Shown here piece by piece: positions 45,030 to 55,630 of a stretch of DNA of 64,000 bases. Made by a program: the position numbers and the translations under genes. Position 1 is the first letter of the stretch. Each line of letters opens with the position of its first letter. Source of the stretch: Hygrocybe punicea (lineage: Eukaryota > Basidiomycota > Agaricomycetes > Agaricales > Hygrophoraceae); the NCBI GenBank assembly GCA_963556145.1, contig OY744471.1, positions 2,225,590-2,289,589 of the forward strand, read 5' to 3'. The notes under the pieces were generated by a model. That model made no database searches. It saw only the letters and a list, made by a program, of their open reading frames with translations, and had not been told where the DNA came from.

Positions 45030-45566
45030 TGTCATATCTATGCAACTCCGAAGAATTCCGATGAACTCCGCTCTGGACTTTTCCACCGTTTTATCTTATC
45101 TCATCCTCTTGCGTATGTCATTGTTCCTTTCCTTGTTTATACTCTATTCTTCTTCATCTCTGTTTCTCTGAACTCCTATCTGTTCTTTCTCTTTGTTTAC
45201 TTGTCACCATACATAGCAACCTTTTGTTACTTTTATCCTTCTCCGAACTCCAGTGCCCTTTCCAGAGTTCTTATTATCTTTACGTTACTAAGGACTTAAC
45301 AATTAGTTTACAAAGTATATAAGCTAGATCTACAAGTCCTGTAACTCTGTTCAGAAAATCAACTTGAGTTCCCCTCATCCTTAAACTTAGGGCTTTGCCT
45401 TAAGCTCACTATAGTCTCCATCTTTAGTCCAAACCTCTGGACTAATTCCGCTCCATCTGATTGTGCTTACTCAGTACGACTCAAGGAAGTAGCATAACTA
45501 CTTTGAGAGTTCGCACCTCCGGTCCTCCGAAAACTCCATTCCACCTGGAGTTGCATGTCTCTAACA
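45030..45566 (+). mobile_element. Solo LTR (537 bp)
   Basis: Starts TGTCATATCTATGC, ends CTCTAACA, and is flanked by GCCTC on both sides (45025-45029, 45567-45571). Removing it restores one of the 150-170 nt repeat units (…CCGCCTC/ATCCACCCACCTA…). A TATA-like AGTATATAAGC lies at about 45315 and a pyrimidine-rich stretch precedes it. No coding. Confidence 0.85.
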
Positions 45567-46772
45567 GCCTCATCCACCCACCTATTCGACTTCCCCAGCC
45601 TCGTCGCCCTTCGTTGGACCACCCGCTGCCTTGTACAACTTTCCAGGGCCCCACAGTGTCCCTCGCGAGTCCTCACAAGCTGCCCCTGCCATTGTCAAGT
45701 CCCCACGAACCCATCTGGTACCCCCATCTACTCGATGTCCCCAGCCACTCACACCTTTGTTGGACACCCTGCCACCTTGCACCACCTTGCACCACCCCAC
45801 AGCATCCCTCATGAGTCCATACAAGCTGCCCCTGCCATTTTCGAGGCCCCACACGCGTGCCACATCAATCTGCCTCATGCACCCATCTACTCGACATCCC
45901 TGGCCACTCACTCGTTTGTTGGACAACCTGCCACCTCGTACAACCTCCCAGCACCCCACAGTGCCCCCTGAAAGCCTCCATGAGCTGTCCCTGCCGTTAT
46001 TGAAGTCCCACACATGTGCTATGCCAACCAGCCCAATATGCCCACCTACTTGACATCCCCAGCCGCTCACGCCTTCGTCGGACCCACCGCTGCCTCGTAC
46101 CACATACCAGGGCCACACAATGTCCATCATGATGCTGCACAAGCTGTCCCTGCCTTGTTCAAATGCTCAATGTTGTGCCATGTCACCCAACAGCCAGCCC
46201 CCGTGTTCCCCCATCCAGGGCCAACAACCACCACATATGTTGGCCCCCACACTCTCGTTCACACCCCTGGACCTCTGTATGGCCCCTCCCTGTGTGAAAT
46301 GAGTCCGTCCCCATCCCTCTTCATCCCACATGAGCCACCACGTCACCCCACCTTGACCCCCACTCTCTATCCCCAATCCCAAGCCATCCCCATCCTCGTC
46401 CACCCCCGTTCAACCACCTATGCCTCTCAAGGCCATTCATGAGCCTCAATGAAGCCCCCATTTAGTCACATTCACAAACCTACAACCACCAGCTGCCCAA
46501 GCCCATTCCCTAACCCAATGCACCCGCAACCAAATTCCTACACCCACGCCCAAGTCCCATCACTCCCATCAACATCCCCGTTGTCATTCCCAACAGCACA
46601 CAAAGATCCCCAGACCCCGCTTCTACATATCCACACACCCACGCTCATTGGCCACCAACACCCGTTCCTCAACCTTGTACCCCCATCTCCATCATCCTAC
46701 ACCCACATTTCTGTCTCTGCACCTTTGCCTACATCCTCGCCATTGTCTCCCCCCATCCTACCTATTTAATCT

Positions 46773-47093
46773 ATGATTTTAGTACACCAACCCTCCACCC
46801 TTGATGACCTCCGCTTCCCTCTCACTTCACCCACACCTGCACCACCTTCAACCCCGATACCCCTCCACAACCCCTTCCCACGTGTCCTCAATGGACTTTT
46901 CCGAATCATTTCCCCCTCAGCACGTGATCCTGACTCTACTCAGTCTGTTGTTGCTGATGATCTTGCTCCAGCAACCTCACTCGCCATCAAGCTTGCCATA
47001 ATCACCCTCAAGGCCCTCAAGATTTTCAAGCAGAGATTAGCAGAGATGTCAGAAAGGATAGAGAGTCTAGAAAGGAGGCAGCTTGTGGTTTGA
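46773..47093 (+). CDS. Small coiled-coil ORF before the 3' LTR
   Basis: A 106-codon frame: a Pro-rich first half (SPTPAPPSTPIPLHNPFPR) followed by an amphipathic helix with heptad-like spacing (LKIFKQRLAEMSERIESLERR). It ends TGA 120 bp before the 3' LTR at 47214. It may be the C-terminus of the repetitive protein upstream rather than an independent gene. Function unknown. Confidence 0.35.
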   Translation: MILVHQPSTLDDLRFPLTSPTPAPPSTPIPLHNPFPRVLNGLFRIISPSARDPDSTQSVVADDLAPATSLAIKLAIITLKALKIFKQRLAEMSERIESLERRQLVV

Positions 47094-47213
47094 GTTTTTA
47101 TTTTATCTTTGAGTATATTCCCCACTCGCTTTCATTCCCTCCCTCTTTTTTTAATTTCTTTATTATCCTTGTGTTTGTGACTGAGGGCAGTCATTATTAG
47201 AGTCCCCTGTGGA

Positions 47214-47455
47214 TGTAGAGATCCATATCTCTGTGGGCACGTATCCTTCTATTTTCCTTCATCCCCCTTCCCTCTGCATTCTCCTCTCTTCATTATATTC
47301 CATTTCCTTAGTACACTCCCTTTTGTAGATACTATATAGTACCTATATAGTGTTTTGTGTACATACATACAAACAAGCTGAGTTTTGGGTTTTCACCCCA
47401 ACGACAAGAACTTGCACACCCCGAATCCGTGCCTACAAAGGCCGCATTCACCACA
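47214..47455 (+). repeat. 3' LTR of the 240-bp-LTR element
   Basis: Direct copy of 25214-25453 with about 12 differences. It retains CG where the 5' copy has TG or CA at four places (AACGAC, CCCCGAAT, CCGTGCC, GCCGCATTC), consistent with cytosine-methylation decay in the 5' copy. It is followed by CCGC, the target duplication. Confidence 0.8.
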
Positions 47456-48433
47456 CCGCACACATCAATCAATGTGGCCACCCTCATTATGAGGTGGGAT
47501 TGGGGATTGGGTGGGCTGCATGGCCCTGTCCTAGCAAAACACACACATTGAATGCATGTGTTCCACCTTGGCTGTTGTCGTTTGGGTGTGGTGGTAGTGC
47601 CCTGATGCATCAGATGTGTTGTGCATGCGACAATAGGCATGTTCAACCTGTTGGACCTGCATTGGTTGTTTTTGGCGGACATGTGGTGGTGGTGGCATAC
47701 AAGCCTCTCCATGTGGGTGTCCTGACGCGTCATGCATTGTACACACGATGACGGCCAGGTTGACCCCACGTTGGCTGTCCTCAGTGGTGGTGGTGGTGTT
47801 GGTGTTGCATGGTGGTGATGATGATGGTAGTGGTGGTGTTGCGTGGTGGTGGTGATGGTACAGTGCTGCGTTCTATAATGTACAAATAAAATCAGTGAAA
47901 GAATCAATAAATATACATACCATAAAGGAGTGGGGGTGAATGCACCATTCCCCACTGCTCATTGACTGCCACTCTACCCTGTTCATGTTCGTTTGCGTGC
48001 ACACACATCTTGGACTCATGTGTTGTTGGCATCTGATGTGGCCATTCTGGTGGTTGTGGCCATGGTGGTAGCAATCATCATCATTGTTGCCTGTGGTTTT
48101 TGTTGTTAGAATCCAATATAAATAATATAAATAAGACTTACCTGGGTGGCTGGGTACTCTCAGCCACCATTGCTGCTCTCCTTTGGCGGTTTATCCTTGT
48201 TTGGGACATGTTTGAGGCATTGTGGATGGAGCAAGTTTTGAGTTGCTGTCTGACATTTATTGGTTCGGTTCAAACTCAGTTTGAACTAGGTTTGAACTGC
48301 AGCCAAATCTCCCAAACCGAGACCGAATGATTTGGTCTCCACTAGAAATTCCCAAACTGAAACTAAAACTGGTGGTTTCAGTTCAGTCTAAACTGGGTTT
48401 GGGTCGGTTTGAGACTGAACTTCCCCAACACTA
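47456..48433. other. Right interior of the swollen hAT-like element
   Basis: Begins with the second half of the family palindrome (to 47495), then a GC-rich part with GGTGGTGGT tracts near 47770-47860, a splice-like AATCAGTGAAAGAATC segment, and GTTTGAAC arrays near the end. No protein recognised. Confidence 0.6.
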
Positions 48434-49022
48434 TCAGGGCACCCACCCCTGATGGCATAGAGCACCCTGCTCATCTGCCCCATTGCTTTCCAGGCCCCAC
48501 TGCCCTTCACCATGCCGCTGATTCATAACCCCACGTTTCGTATTCCTGGCCCCTTGCACCTTCACGAGGCCCCCCACAGCCTCACAACCACTTCCCAGAG
48601 CCCATGCGAAGAGGTTCCTCAATGCTGGTGCCTGCTCTAGCACCCCAGTACATATTTCTTTTGTTTTTGTTTTTTTGTTTTTGCTCCCTTAGTCTCTTTT
48701 TCAACTTCTCACTGCTCTCCCTCCCTCTGGTTTTGCTTCATCTCACTTGAACACCATCTATTCACTGCCCCATAACCCCATTTCATATCTATTCACATAT
48801 GCTCAACCACCCAGCCTATTTAAGGATTTTGAGAATCCACATCCTGCACTGCAATTGGTTTTGGAGGACAATATTGTCCCTGTTCACGATATAAGGCCTC
48901 AACTATGACTTGGGGCATTCTGAGGGACTGGGAGTGTGATTGGAGATTGTTTTGGTCAGTTCTGTTGATTTTTGTTTTCTTTCAGTAGCTGTTGGCAATG
49001 AGGGTGTCACCATGAGGGCACT
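48434..49022. other. Internal DNA of the short-LTR element, right part
   Basis: Continuation of 24283-25055. Pyrimidine-rich (TTTTGTTTTTTTGTTTTTG near 48660), with TATTTAAGGATTTTGAG near 48820. No domain recognised. Confidence 0.4.
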
Positions 49023-49140
49023 TGTAGTAGATGTACCTGGGTTGTCACATGTAGTAGACAGTCTCATCCTTGGACATCCAGCACTTCCTCTCAATTCCTG
49101 TGTGAGCACCCAGAGAGGTCCCTCAGGACCTCACTAGCAT

Positions 49141-49380
49141 TGGAAGCACTCACCAACCTAAATCATTAAGCCAGTGATGCATGTGTAAAGGAAGATGGCA
49201 AGCTGCTTGCACAGTTTGACATGTTTTGAATCTCCATAGCCCATCTTGCATAACATTTTCAGGAGGGTGAGGAAAGTTGGGCAATGCATACCAAGGGCAA
49301 TTTTGATACACTCAGGGTGTCCATTGATAAGTTCATCCACCCAGGCAAGACCAGTAAGAGCAGAGTTATGATGAGGGGTT
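49141..49380 (-). pseudogene. PIF-Harbinger transposase, N-terminal part
   Basis: The minus strand encodes GLAWVDELINGHPECIKIAL, LLKMLCKMGYGDSKHV and LCKQLAIFLYTCITGL, the conserved N-terminal segment of fungal HARBI1-like transposases. After a damaged stretch it reads GECFQC at 49141, where the short-LTR element begins, and the protein resumes at SNSTISK near 24138. The 5' start of the gene is not visible; an (ATTT)n tract begins just upstream. Stops occur after ITGLMI. Confidence 0.8.
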
Positions 49381-49508
49381 TATTTATTTATTTATTTATT
49401 TCCCTACCATCAGCATCGCGCTCACAGCACAATTCAATACTCACAGTTTCCTAGTTTCCGAGCTGATAAGTACCCAGCCGAAGCCCTCCGTTAATCCTCA
49501 AAGTAGAG
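49381..49508. repeat. (TTTA)n simple repeat and MRF1 3' flank
   Basis: 49379-49401 is a TTTA tetranucleotide run. The remainder is the short 3' flank of the release factor gene, with no recognisable gene. Confidence 0.7.
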
Positions 49509-51023
49509 TTATGGCAAGTCTTCGAGCAAGTCTTCCATCAACGATTCTTCATGGTTCTTCCTAAGAACATCAAGGAAAACTTGTAACCCGTCTCCGTCGA
49601 TAACAAAGATCGGATCTAACATGGATAACCCAACACGGTGGTCTGTAACGCGGTTCTGGCAATTTTGAGATTAAGTAGGTGGAACGAGACTGAGAAGCAC
49701 CTGAGAAAAATTATAGGTCCGGATCTTCTGATTTCTGTCAGCGGACTTGATGAGATCACGGCGCGTTGCACGTCGTTCCGCCAGTTCTCTCGTCAGCTTC
49801 ATATCCAATAATCGGGCGCGAAGGATTTGGAAAGCTCGACGTTTATTCTGCAGAGGTATTAGATTCTTTAGATATATAGCTGATAATGCCAGATACTTGA
49901 TGTTGGCTCCGCTCGTTCTGCATGGAGACTGTGATTCCCGTTGGCTGGTGAGTCAAACGAACGGCGGATTCAGTTTTGTTTACATGCTGTATATCATTTC
50001 TCAGCCAAGTGAAAGAAATATACTTTGACGCTGACCTGGCCACCTGCTCCTCGGGATCGCATGACTTCGACTTTCACGTCGTCGAGCGAATACAAGTCGA
50101 TATTTTCTGGAGAAGAATTCATATCCTCCGATAGCGGCAGCACCTGTTGGACCGAGTTGAGTCTGGCGAACAACAGCTGAGATAGATGTTGACCGAAACA
50201 GCAACAGTGCTCGTATGCACTCTCCCGCTCGCATCCGTCGCAGGCACTCTCTGTACACGATGAACTCCGCTTTCCCACCGTAAAGTGTCAAACGAGCCTG
50301 CACCCGTAATCTCCACAATAGCATCCTTGTTGCCACCGCCATCAATATCAGTGCAAGACACAATGTGAGTTTTCCACTTCTTAGTGTTCGACAAACGGAT
50401 ATACATCCGGAGAAGACTCGCGAGAAAGAGCGAAGCTTCAGCACCGCCAACACCAGATTTCAACTCGACAATCGCTGAGAGATGTGCCGTTGCAGAAGCC
50501 GGCGTCAAAAGAGTCGGGAACACTGCGCTAAGTTGTTGGGAGAGTGTGGAGATGAGGGAATTGTACTCGTCCAATGCGAGGCAACGCATGTTGGGATCAG
50601 GATCGTTAAGAAGGGGAATAGTTTCTCGAAGTAGCTACCGTCTTTTGTTAGATTCGCGTCGACGATCAGAAACGGGACAAGGATACCAGACGACTGACCG
50701 ATTTTGTATGCACCCACACATTCCAAGCCGCGTGAATGGGTTCCAGTTCTTTGATTCGTTTTGCCCAAACGATTTTCTCAGAATTAGACATCTCAGCTGT
50801 TGCCTAATCGTGCCTGTAAATCGTGTGGAGAGAGAGAGAGACGAAGTTCAGCTACCTGTGCAAGTAAATTGGACCTTTGCTTCACTTGATTTTCGACGAT
50901 CCGCAATATTCGAGCGCCATCCTGGTTGAGTTGACGAAGTACATTTGTTTCTACTCCCGGTTGCCGCAGCTGTTGCACAACAATAGAATACTTGAAATGC
51001 CGACAGCTCAAAGAGCAGAACAT
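49509..51023 (-). CDS. MRF1: Mitochondrial peptide chain release factor 1
   Basis: Spliced from seven minus-strand exons: 51023-50856, 50791-50699, 50634-50200, 50143-50036, 49986-49897, 49847-49701 and 49655-49509 (stop TAA). This gives 395 residues, normal for the family. All six introns are 45-64 nt, GT..AG and phase 0. It recognises UAA/UAG in mitochondrial ribosomes and releases the peptide. Landmarks: [13 protein letters not shown] (domain 1), [10 protein letters not shown] from residue 148, [20 protein letters not shown] with the stop-reading PxT as PAT (218-220), and the catalytic GGQ at 266-268 in [18 protein letters not shown], split exactly by an intron after the Gln. The first 25 residues are Arg/Ser-containing and could target mitochondria. 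It is intact, the only clear host gene here. The first exon and its intron are the least certain part. Confidence 0.92.
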
Positions 51024-51119
51024 TACACATCAGGTTAGTCAAGTTAGCGGCAAAATATAATCTTTAGATTTTCATTTAGGCCAAGTCTAAATTAGGGAGC
51101 ATGGTCGAACCCGGGTCAT

Positions 51120-51359
51120 TGTTGGGAATAGTGGCCGAATAGTGGCGGAACAAATTAGTAATCCGTACCACGTGACCCCGGAACTCAAACCCACCTGTCC
51201 AATGAATAATGCTGAAGCGCAGCATATATTCTACTCACCACAAGAAACTTCTAGTAGATTTAGCTAGTAGTATAAAAGCCCTCTCAGAGAGGTAAATATA
51301 ATTAATTCCACATAAAATAACTTAGCGGTCAACAACCACTGCAACTATATATTCCAATA
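51120..51359 (+). repeat. 5' LTR of copia element 1
   Basis: 240 bp with terminal TGTTGGGAATA against TATTCCAATA, a TATA-like AGTATAAAAGCCC near 51270, and a CTCTCAGAGAGG hairpin just downstream of it. Confidence 0.85.
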
Positions 51360-51370
51360 GGTTATGAGCC
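51360..51370 (+). promoter_or_regulatory. Primer-binding site, half-tRNA type
   Basis: GGTTATGAGCC directly after the LTR complements the anticodon loop of initiator tRNA-Met (…GGGCTCATAACC…), as in Drosophila copia, where a 5' half-tRNA primes. The second copia element has the longer GGTTATGAGCCCTGG at 59844. Confidence 0.7.
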
Positions 51371-52058
51371 TTGAATGGCTTTAATGGAAACACGATCACG
51401 CACCTCTGAACATCACATTACCACCTTGTATATTAGCCAACTATGACAGACAAAGTCACGCACACATTGGGATCATACCGGATCGAGTTATTGAAGGGAA
51501 ACAATTGGATGCCGTGGAAGAGACAGATGTTGGCCATGCTTCAGGATCTTTGGTTAGAGATGTACATCGATGTGGAATCAAAGGCCCCTGTCCCAGTGGA
51601 CGCATCCCATCCAACATCAGTGGAATCTGAGGCGATGAAGAAATGGCATGGCGGAGATGCCAAGCCAAGGAGGCAGATCGAGCTTGCAATTGGTGACATG
51701 GAAATGATACATATCATTGGCACACACACAGTGAGTGAGATGTGGAAGCAGCTAACCTGGGTAAAGGAATCTGGGGGGAAGCTCAGAATATTAGCGACGC
51801 AATGCGCATTGTACCGGTTGATTTCCAAAGAAAGATTCAACCTAATTGAGCACATATCAAAGCTCCAGAAACTGCAGGAGGAGCTCCACTTGATGGGATG
51901 CCTCATTTCCAACGAAGCCTTCACAATGATACTTGTATCCTCCTTACCGGAAAGTTGGGACTTGTATACAACGGCGTACTTAGGCTCGAAGAAGGATGGA
52001 ACATCACTGATATCACACAAACTAGTCATGATCCTAATAGAGGAAGACCACAGGTGCC

Positions 52059-53040
52059 TAGGGCACAGCACGGGTACGGGTTTACCCACGGTGATTCCAA
52101 AACGGGTAATTCGGGTTCGGGTATGGTATTTCGGTTTGCACACCGTGTCAAAACCGTACCCGTTATCCACGGGTGATGGGTTTTCACGGGTCTGTCAACC
52201 AAGCCCCCCCAGGTGGGTTTTTTCTTTCCTATTTACTTTATTTTCAATATTAATGTCTTTACTTTAGCTAATCTACAACTGTGACAAGCGCAAACAACAA
52301 CAACAAGAAACTGGCAACGACAACCACGGTCGTTTTCAACAATGACACGGCAACAGGTGTGGGTGCCAGGGCACCCCAGGTAAGCATCCTATTCATTTAT
52401 TCATTTATTCTACTAACTACTAAAACACTTTTAGGTTTTTTTCTCGCACCCTCACGCCAAACGAACGCAAACATGGCAACAGCAACAAGCAGATGGGATG
52501 CAGCTGAGAACGGGGACAACCCAGGCCGACCATGACAGCAAGAACGAGGACGATGGGAATGATGAAGATGGGGTAAATGAAGACAAGAACGACGACGATG
52601 AGAACGGGAGGACGACGACAAAGTGGGAACGGCAACTACGACAATGGGAAGATGACAATGGGGGAACGGGACAATGAGGACAACAGAGACTGGGACAAGA
52701 AGGACGACGGCAATGGGGACGACGATGGCAACGGGGATGACGATGATGGCGACGATGAGGACCGCGAGCACGGGAACGGGGATGGGGGCAATGGACGACG
52801 GATGACGAAAACGAGGTGGACGCCCATGGAACCTCCCCAGCCCCATCCAACCTCGTGAAAACAAACGGAGCACGTCAATTGATGTGCCCCCATTGTTCAT
52901 GAGGTACTTAGGGTGGGTTGTGGTGGGTACCCGCTGATAACAGGTACGGTGTGTACCCGTCATCAGTGCGGGTACGGGTAACGTGGGTACGGGTCCAGTG
53001 TCAGGAATTCTGACCCGCGGTATACCCGTGCTGTGCCTTA
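52059..53040. mobile_element. hAT-like non-autonomous element in copia gag
   Basis: Perfect 8-bp duplication CAGGTGCC at 52051-52058 and 53041-53048. Ends TAGGGCACAGCACGGGTA and, complemented, TAAGGCACAGCACGGGTA (one mismatch in 18). Sub-termini GGGTACGGG/ACCCGTGA. The family palindrome is at 52850-52905 with TCAATTGA centre. Between them 52540-52800 is a GACGACGATGGGAACGGGGA array. No transposase. Removal restores the gag frame. Confidence 0.93.
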
Positions 53041-55492
53041 CAGGTGCCATGAGCGCAGCGGAGATCCTAACAACGTCGCTAGACATGGGAGGTTCACCGC
53101 AAAGCGCGACGGAAAGGGTAATGGAAAGCAGAAGGTGGCCGATTCCAAGACAGAATGCTTCAACTGCCACAAGAAGGGACATTTGGCAAAGGACTGCTGG
53201 TCTAAAGGTGGCGGAAAGGAAGGGCACTGGCCAAAAGGGAAAGGAATGGGCACCGGAAAGGGTGGAAACCACCAGAACCAATCAAATCAAATCAAGCTGC
53301 AGACAATGTCAATAATATGTCACAGGATGTAGCATACGCAGTGAATACAGACAACATTTCAAACTACAATTGGTTACTGGATTCCGGAACAACAAGTCAC
53401 ATCAGCAATTCCCAAAACGCATTTATCACATACAAAACTCTGGACAAAGCCCCCATTCAAGGACTAGGAAAGGTAGCCGCTCGAGCTCTTGGTCATGGAA
53501 CCATCGTCTTACACTTCACAGTGGATGGAAAGGATGTACAACATCAGCTACAAGACGTACTACATGTACCAGAGTTACGGAACTCGCTACTATCGCTGAG
53601 CTGATTCAATGAAAGCGGCAGATGGGTTAACTTCCACAATGGAATATGCAGGTTCTATACGAAGGAGAATAAACTTGTCGGAACAGGCCAGAAATTTGGA
53701 CAACTATACCATTTGAATGCCCAAGTGCAATCCCATACGCCAGAAAAGGCAAATGTAGCCATGCCAAAGAAAATGTCTTGGGATGAGGTACACATTGGAA
53801 TGAGCGGACTCGAGACCCTGCAGAAAAAGGGGTTAGTCATGGGTCTAGAAATTGACGAAGGGAGTGTCCCTTCCTGAACCTGTGAGGCTTGCATTCAGGT
53901 GAAGTAAGCCATCCAGCCATTTCCGAAAGAGGCCGATGGATGATCCAAAGTCACTGGAGAGTGGACTTTGAGTGACGTCTGGGGCCTGGCACGCGTAGAG
54001 TCCATTGGAGGATTGAGATACTATATCTCATTTACGGACAATGCGACATGCACCATAACCACTTTATTCATGAAATGGAAATGCCAGGCAACAGAACGCA
54101 TCAAGGCTTACGTTAACATGATTGAGAAGAATTTCAATCAAAACCCTAAATATTTGCGGTTTGATAATGGAAAGGAACTCATCAACAAGGAAGTCAAGAG
54201 ATGGGCAGTGGAGAAGGGAATTGTCATCGAAACAATGGCCCCTTACTCACCCTCGCAACATGGAATGGTGGAAAGATTTAATCACACATTACTGGAGTTA
54301 GCCCGCACCATGTTGATCGCTAAAAACCTGCCTGCATTCCTTTGGCCAGAAGCTGTTGCACATGCAGCATACATTTGAAACTGATCCCCCACAAAGGCTC
54401 TAGATGGAATGACTCCACATGAAGCCTGGACTGGCAAGAAGCTAGATGTATTGCATTTCTGGGAGTTCGGATGCGATGTTTGGGTCTTATATCAAGGCAG
54501 AAAGAGATCGAAGCTGGCACCGCAATCAGCTAAAATGAAGTTTGTAGGATTTGTGGAGTCGCAGAAGGCTGTCCAATACTACGATGCCACAATGCTGACT
54601 GTTAAAATGTCATGGAATGTTGCATTTCACGAGGATGGGGCATTGCAGGAAGTCCGGATTGTATCTGACTTACTGGGTTTGCAATTCAAGGGGGAGCAGA
54701 GTGAATCTGACAACTCACAAACTCCAGAACCACCAGAACCCACAATGGAATCACCAGAACCCACTGTAACGGCACCGGAAAGGGCCGTTCACAGACTGGA
54801 AAATGCAATAACATACCCACCAAGCCACAACGGAATCACTGGAACCCACTGTAACAGCACCGGAAAGGGCCACTCGCAGACCAGAAAACGCAATAACATA
54901 CCCACCAAGGGCAACCTGAGGAGTCGACTGCGACTACCGACAGTTAAACAACCTGCATGCACAACTGACACAACACGAGATACATGAACCACTTGATGTA
55001 TGAAGACCAACAGAATCATCGGCAGTGAAACAAAAGGAAAAATTCAGCGTGGAAACAACCATAGCATATGCATTCTTCAGTGCAATGCAGCAGGATAGCA
55101 GTCTCACCGACAAGGACCCATGGGATTTGAAGGAAGCCAGGGAAGCCATGGATTGGGAGAACTGGAAGGTAGCAATGAAAGAAGAATTTGATCAGCTACA
55201 AGAAATGGGCATTTGGAAACTCGTAGACTTACTGGAGGGGTGGGAAGCCATCAGAAGCAAGTGGGTTTTCCACTGGAAATGCGACAAGACAGGTGAAATT
55301 GCTAGGCACAAGGCCTGATTAGTAGCCCAGGGGTTCTCACAGAAGCCCGGAGTGGATTTCAGTGAAACCAGAACATTCACTCCTGTGATGCGGTTCAAGA
55401 CGTTACGGATGTTGCTCGCATATTCCGCAGTCAAGGATTGGGATATCCAGCAGATGGATATCAAAGGTGCATACCTTAACAGTGTAGTAGTT

Positions 55493-55630
55493 GTGCCTGG
55501 ACAGTCACGTGATAGAGTTCCCACGGTTCATCATAGTTAGTAGCTTCTGGATGTAGTAGACAGTCCTAGCTTAGCCTCCGAGCAGCCTTCTCCCTCTTGC
55601 AATCCCGAGGGACCCCCAGACCAACTCCAA
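55493..55630. repeat. Short LTR-family insert (copy D) in copia RT
   Basis: Between …GGTGCATACCTTAA and ATGGATGGGTGAAGG, the RT frame (AYLN / GWVKEKLYMKQ) is interrupted by TGTAGTAGTTGTGCCTGG ... CCCAGACCAACTCCA, homologous to 21421, 24139 and 49023. Flanks ACAG and ATGG are a poor 4-bp duplication. Best read as a solo LTR of the short-LTR family. Confidence 0.65.

Larger units (their letters stand above)
43870..47093 (+). pseudogene. Pro/Ser-rich repetitive ORF region of the 240-bp-LTR element
   Basis: From about 43920 the plus strand keeps long partial frames rich in Pro, Ser, Thr and His. At 44560-45020 and 45570-46150 units of roughly 150-170 nt repeat, with conserved peptide SPATHTFVGPTAASY and a HESVQAAPA box. 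A solo LTR (45030-45566) interrupts a unit. The region ends with a separate frame at 46773-47093. Frameshifts link the parts; no gag, protease or polymerase motif is recognised. It could be a repetitive structural protein acquired by a non-autonomous LTR element or a degenerated gag. Confidence 0.45.
25214..47455. mobile_element. LTR element (240-bp LTRs), host of KDZ and Helitrons
   Basis: LTRs at 25214-25453 and 47214-47455 begin TGTAGAGATCC and end TTCACCACA. They differ at about a dozen positions, several of them CG in one copy and TG or CA in the other. CCGC flanks both sides (25210-25213 and 47456-47459). The interior lacks gag-pol motifs. Its own sequence probably comprises 25454-25980 and 43870-47213, the latter a Pro/Ser-rich repetitive open region ending in a coiled coil. 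The rest is later insertions. The element is presumably non-autonomous; orientation is probably plus because the interior open frames read that way. Confidence 0.75.
25056..48433. mobile_element. hAT-like element swollen to 23.4 kb by nested insertions
   Basis: The 8-bp sequence TCAGGGCA lies exactly outside both ends (25048-25055 and 48434-48441). The ends are a perfect 20-bp inverted repeat beginning TAGTGTTGGGGAAGTTC. Sub-termini carry GTTCAAAC/GGTTTGAA arrays as in sister copies. Removing the LTR element at 25214-47455 leaves about 1.13 kb, close to the 1.22 kb copy at 18803, so the original was an ordinary non-autonomous element. The family palindrome (ACCTCACAAGAGTGCCGC ... CATTATGAGGT) is cut in two by that LTR element. 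The right inner part contains (GGTGGT)n tracts. Confidence 0.85.
24139..49136. mobile_element. Short-LTR (TRIM-like) element splitting Harbinger
   Basis: Two direct copies of a 114-144 bp sequence (24139-24282 and 49023-49136) bound this block and are flanked by GCAT(T) at 24135-24139 and 49137-49141. Removing the block and one duplication rejoins the Harbinger frame in phase. The left copy has an extra stretch of roughly 30 bp compared with the right. With the nested hAT-like element removed, only about 1.36 kb of internal DNA remains (24283-25055 and 48434-49022), without recognisable gag or pol, so it resembles a TRIM. Orientation is undecided because both TG...CA readings are possible. 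Confidence 0.75.

Noticed and set aside
44682..45299. A 205-codon frame continuing into a hydrophobic C-terminus
   Set aside because: The hydrophobic tail is read from the solo LTR inserted at 45030, so the fusion is accidental.
25056..48433. A hAT element that inserted as a 23 kb unit
   Set aside because: The nested LTR element has its own CCGC duplication and cuts the family palindrome, so growth after insertion is simpler; a later 23 kb move is not excluded but not shown.
52397..53281. 294-codon minus-strand frame
   Set aside because: It covers the hAT-like element and antisense of copia gag; repeat-driven composition and no domain.
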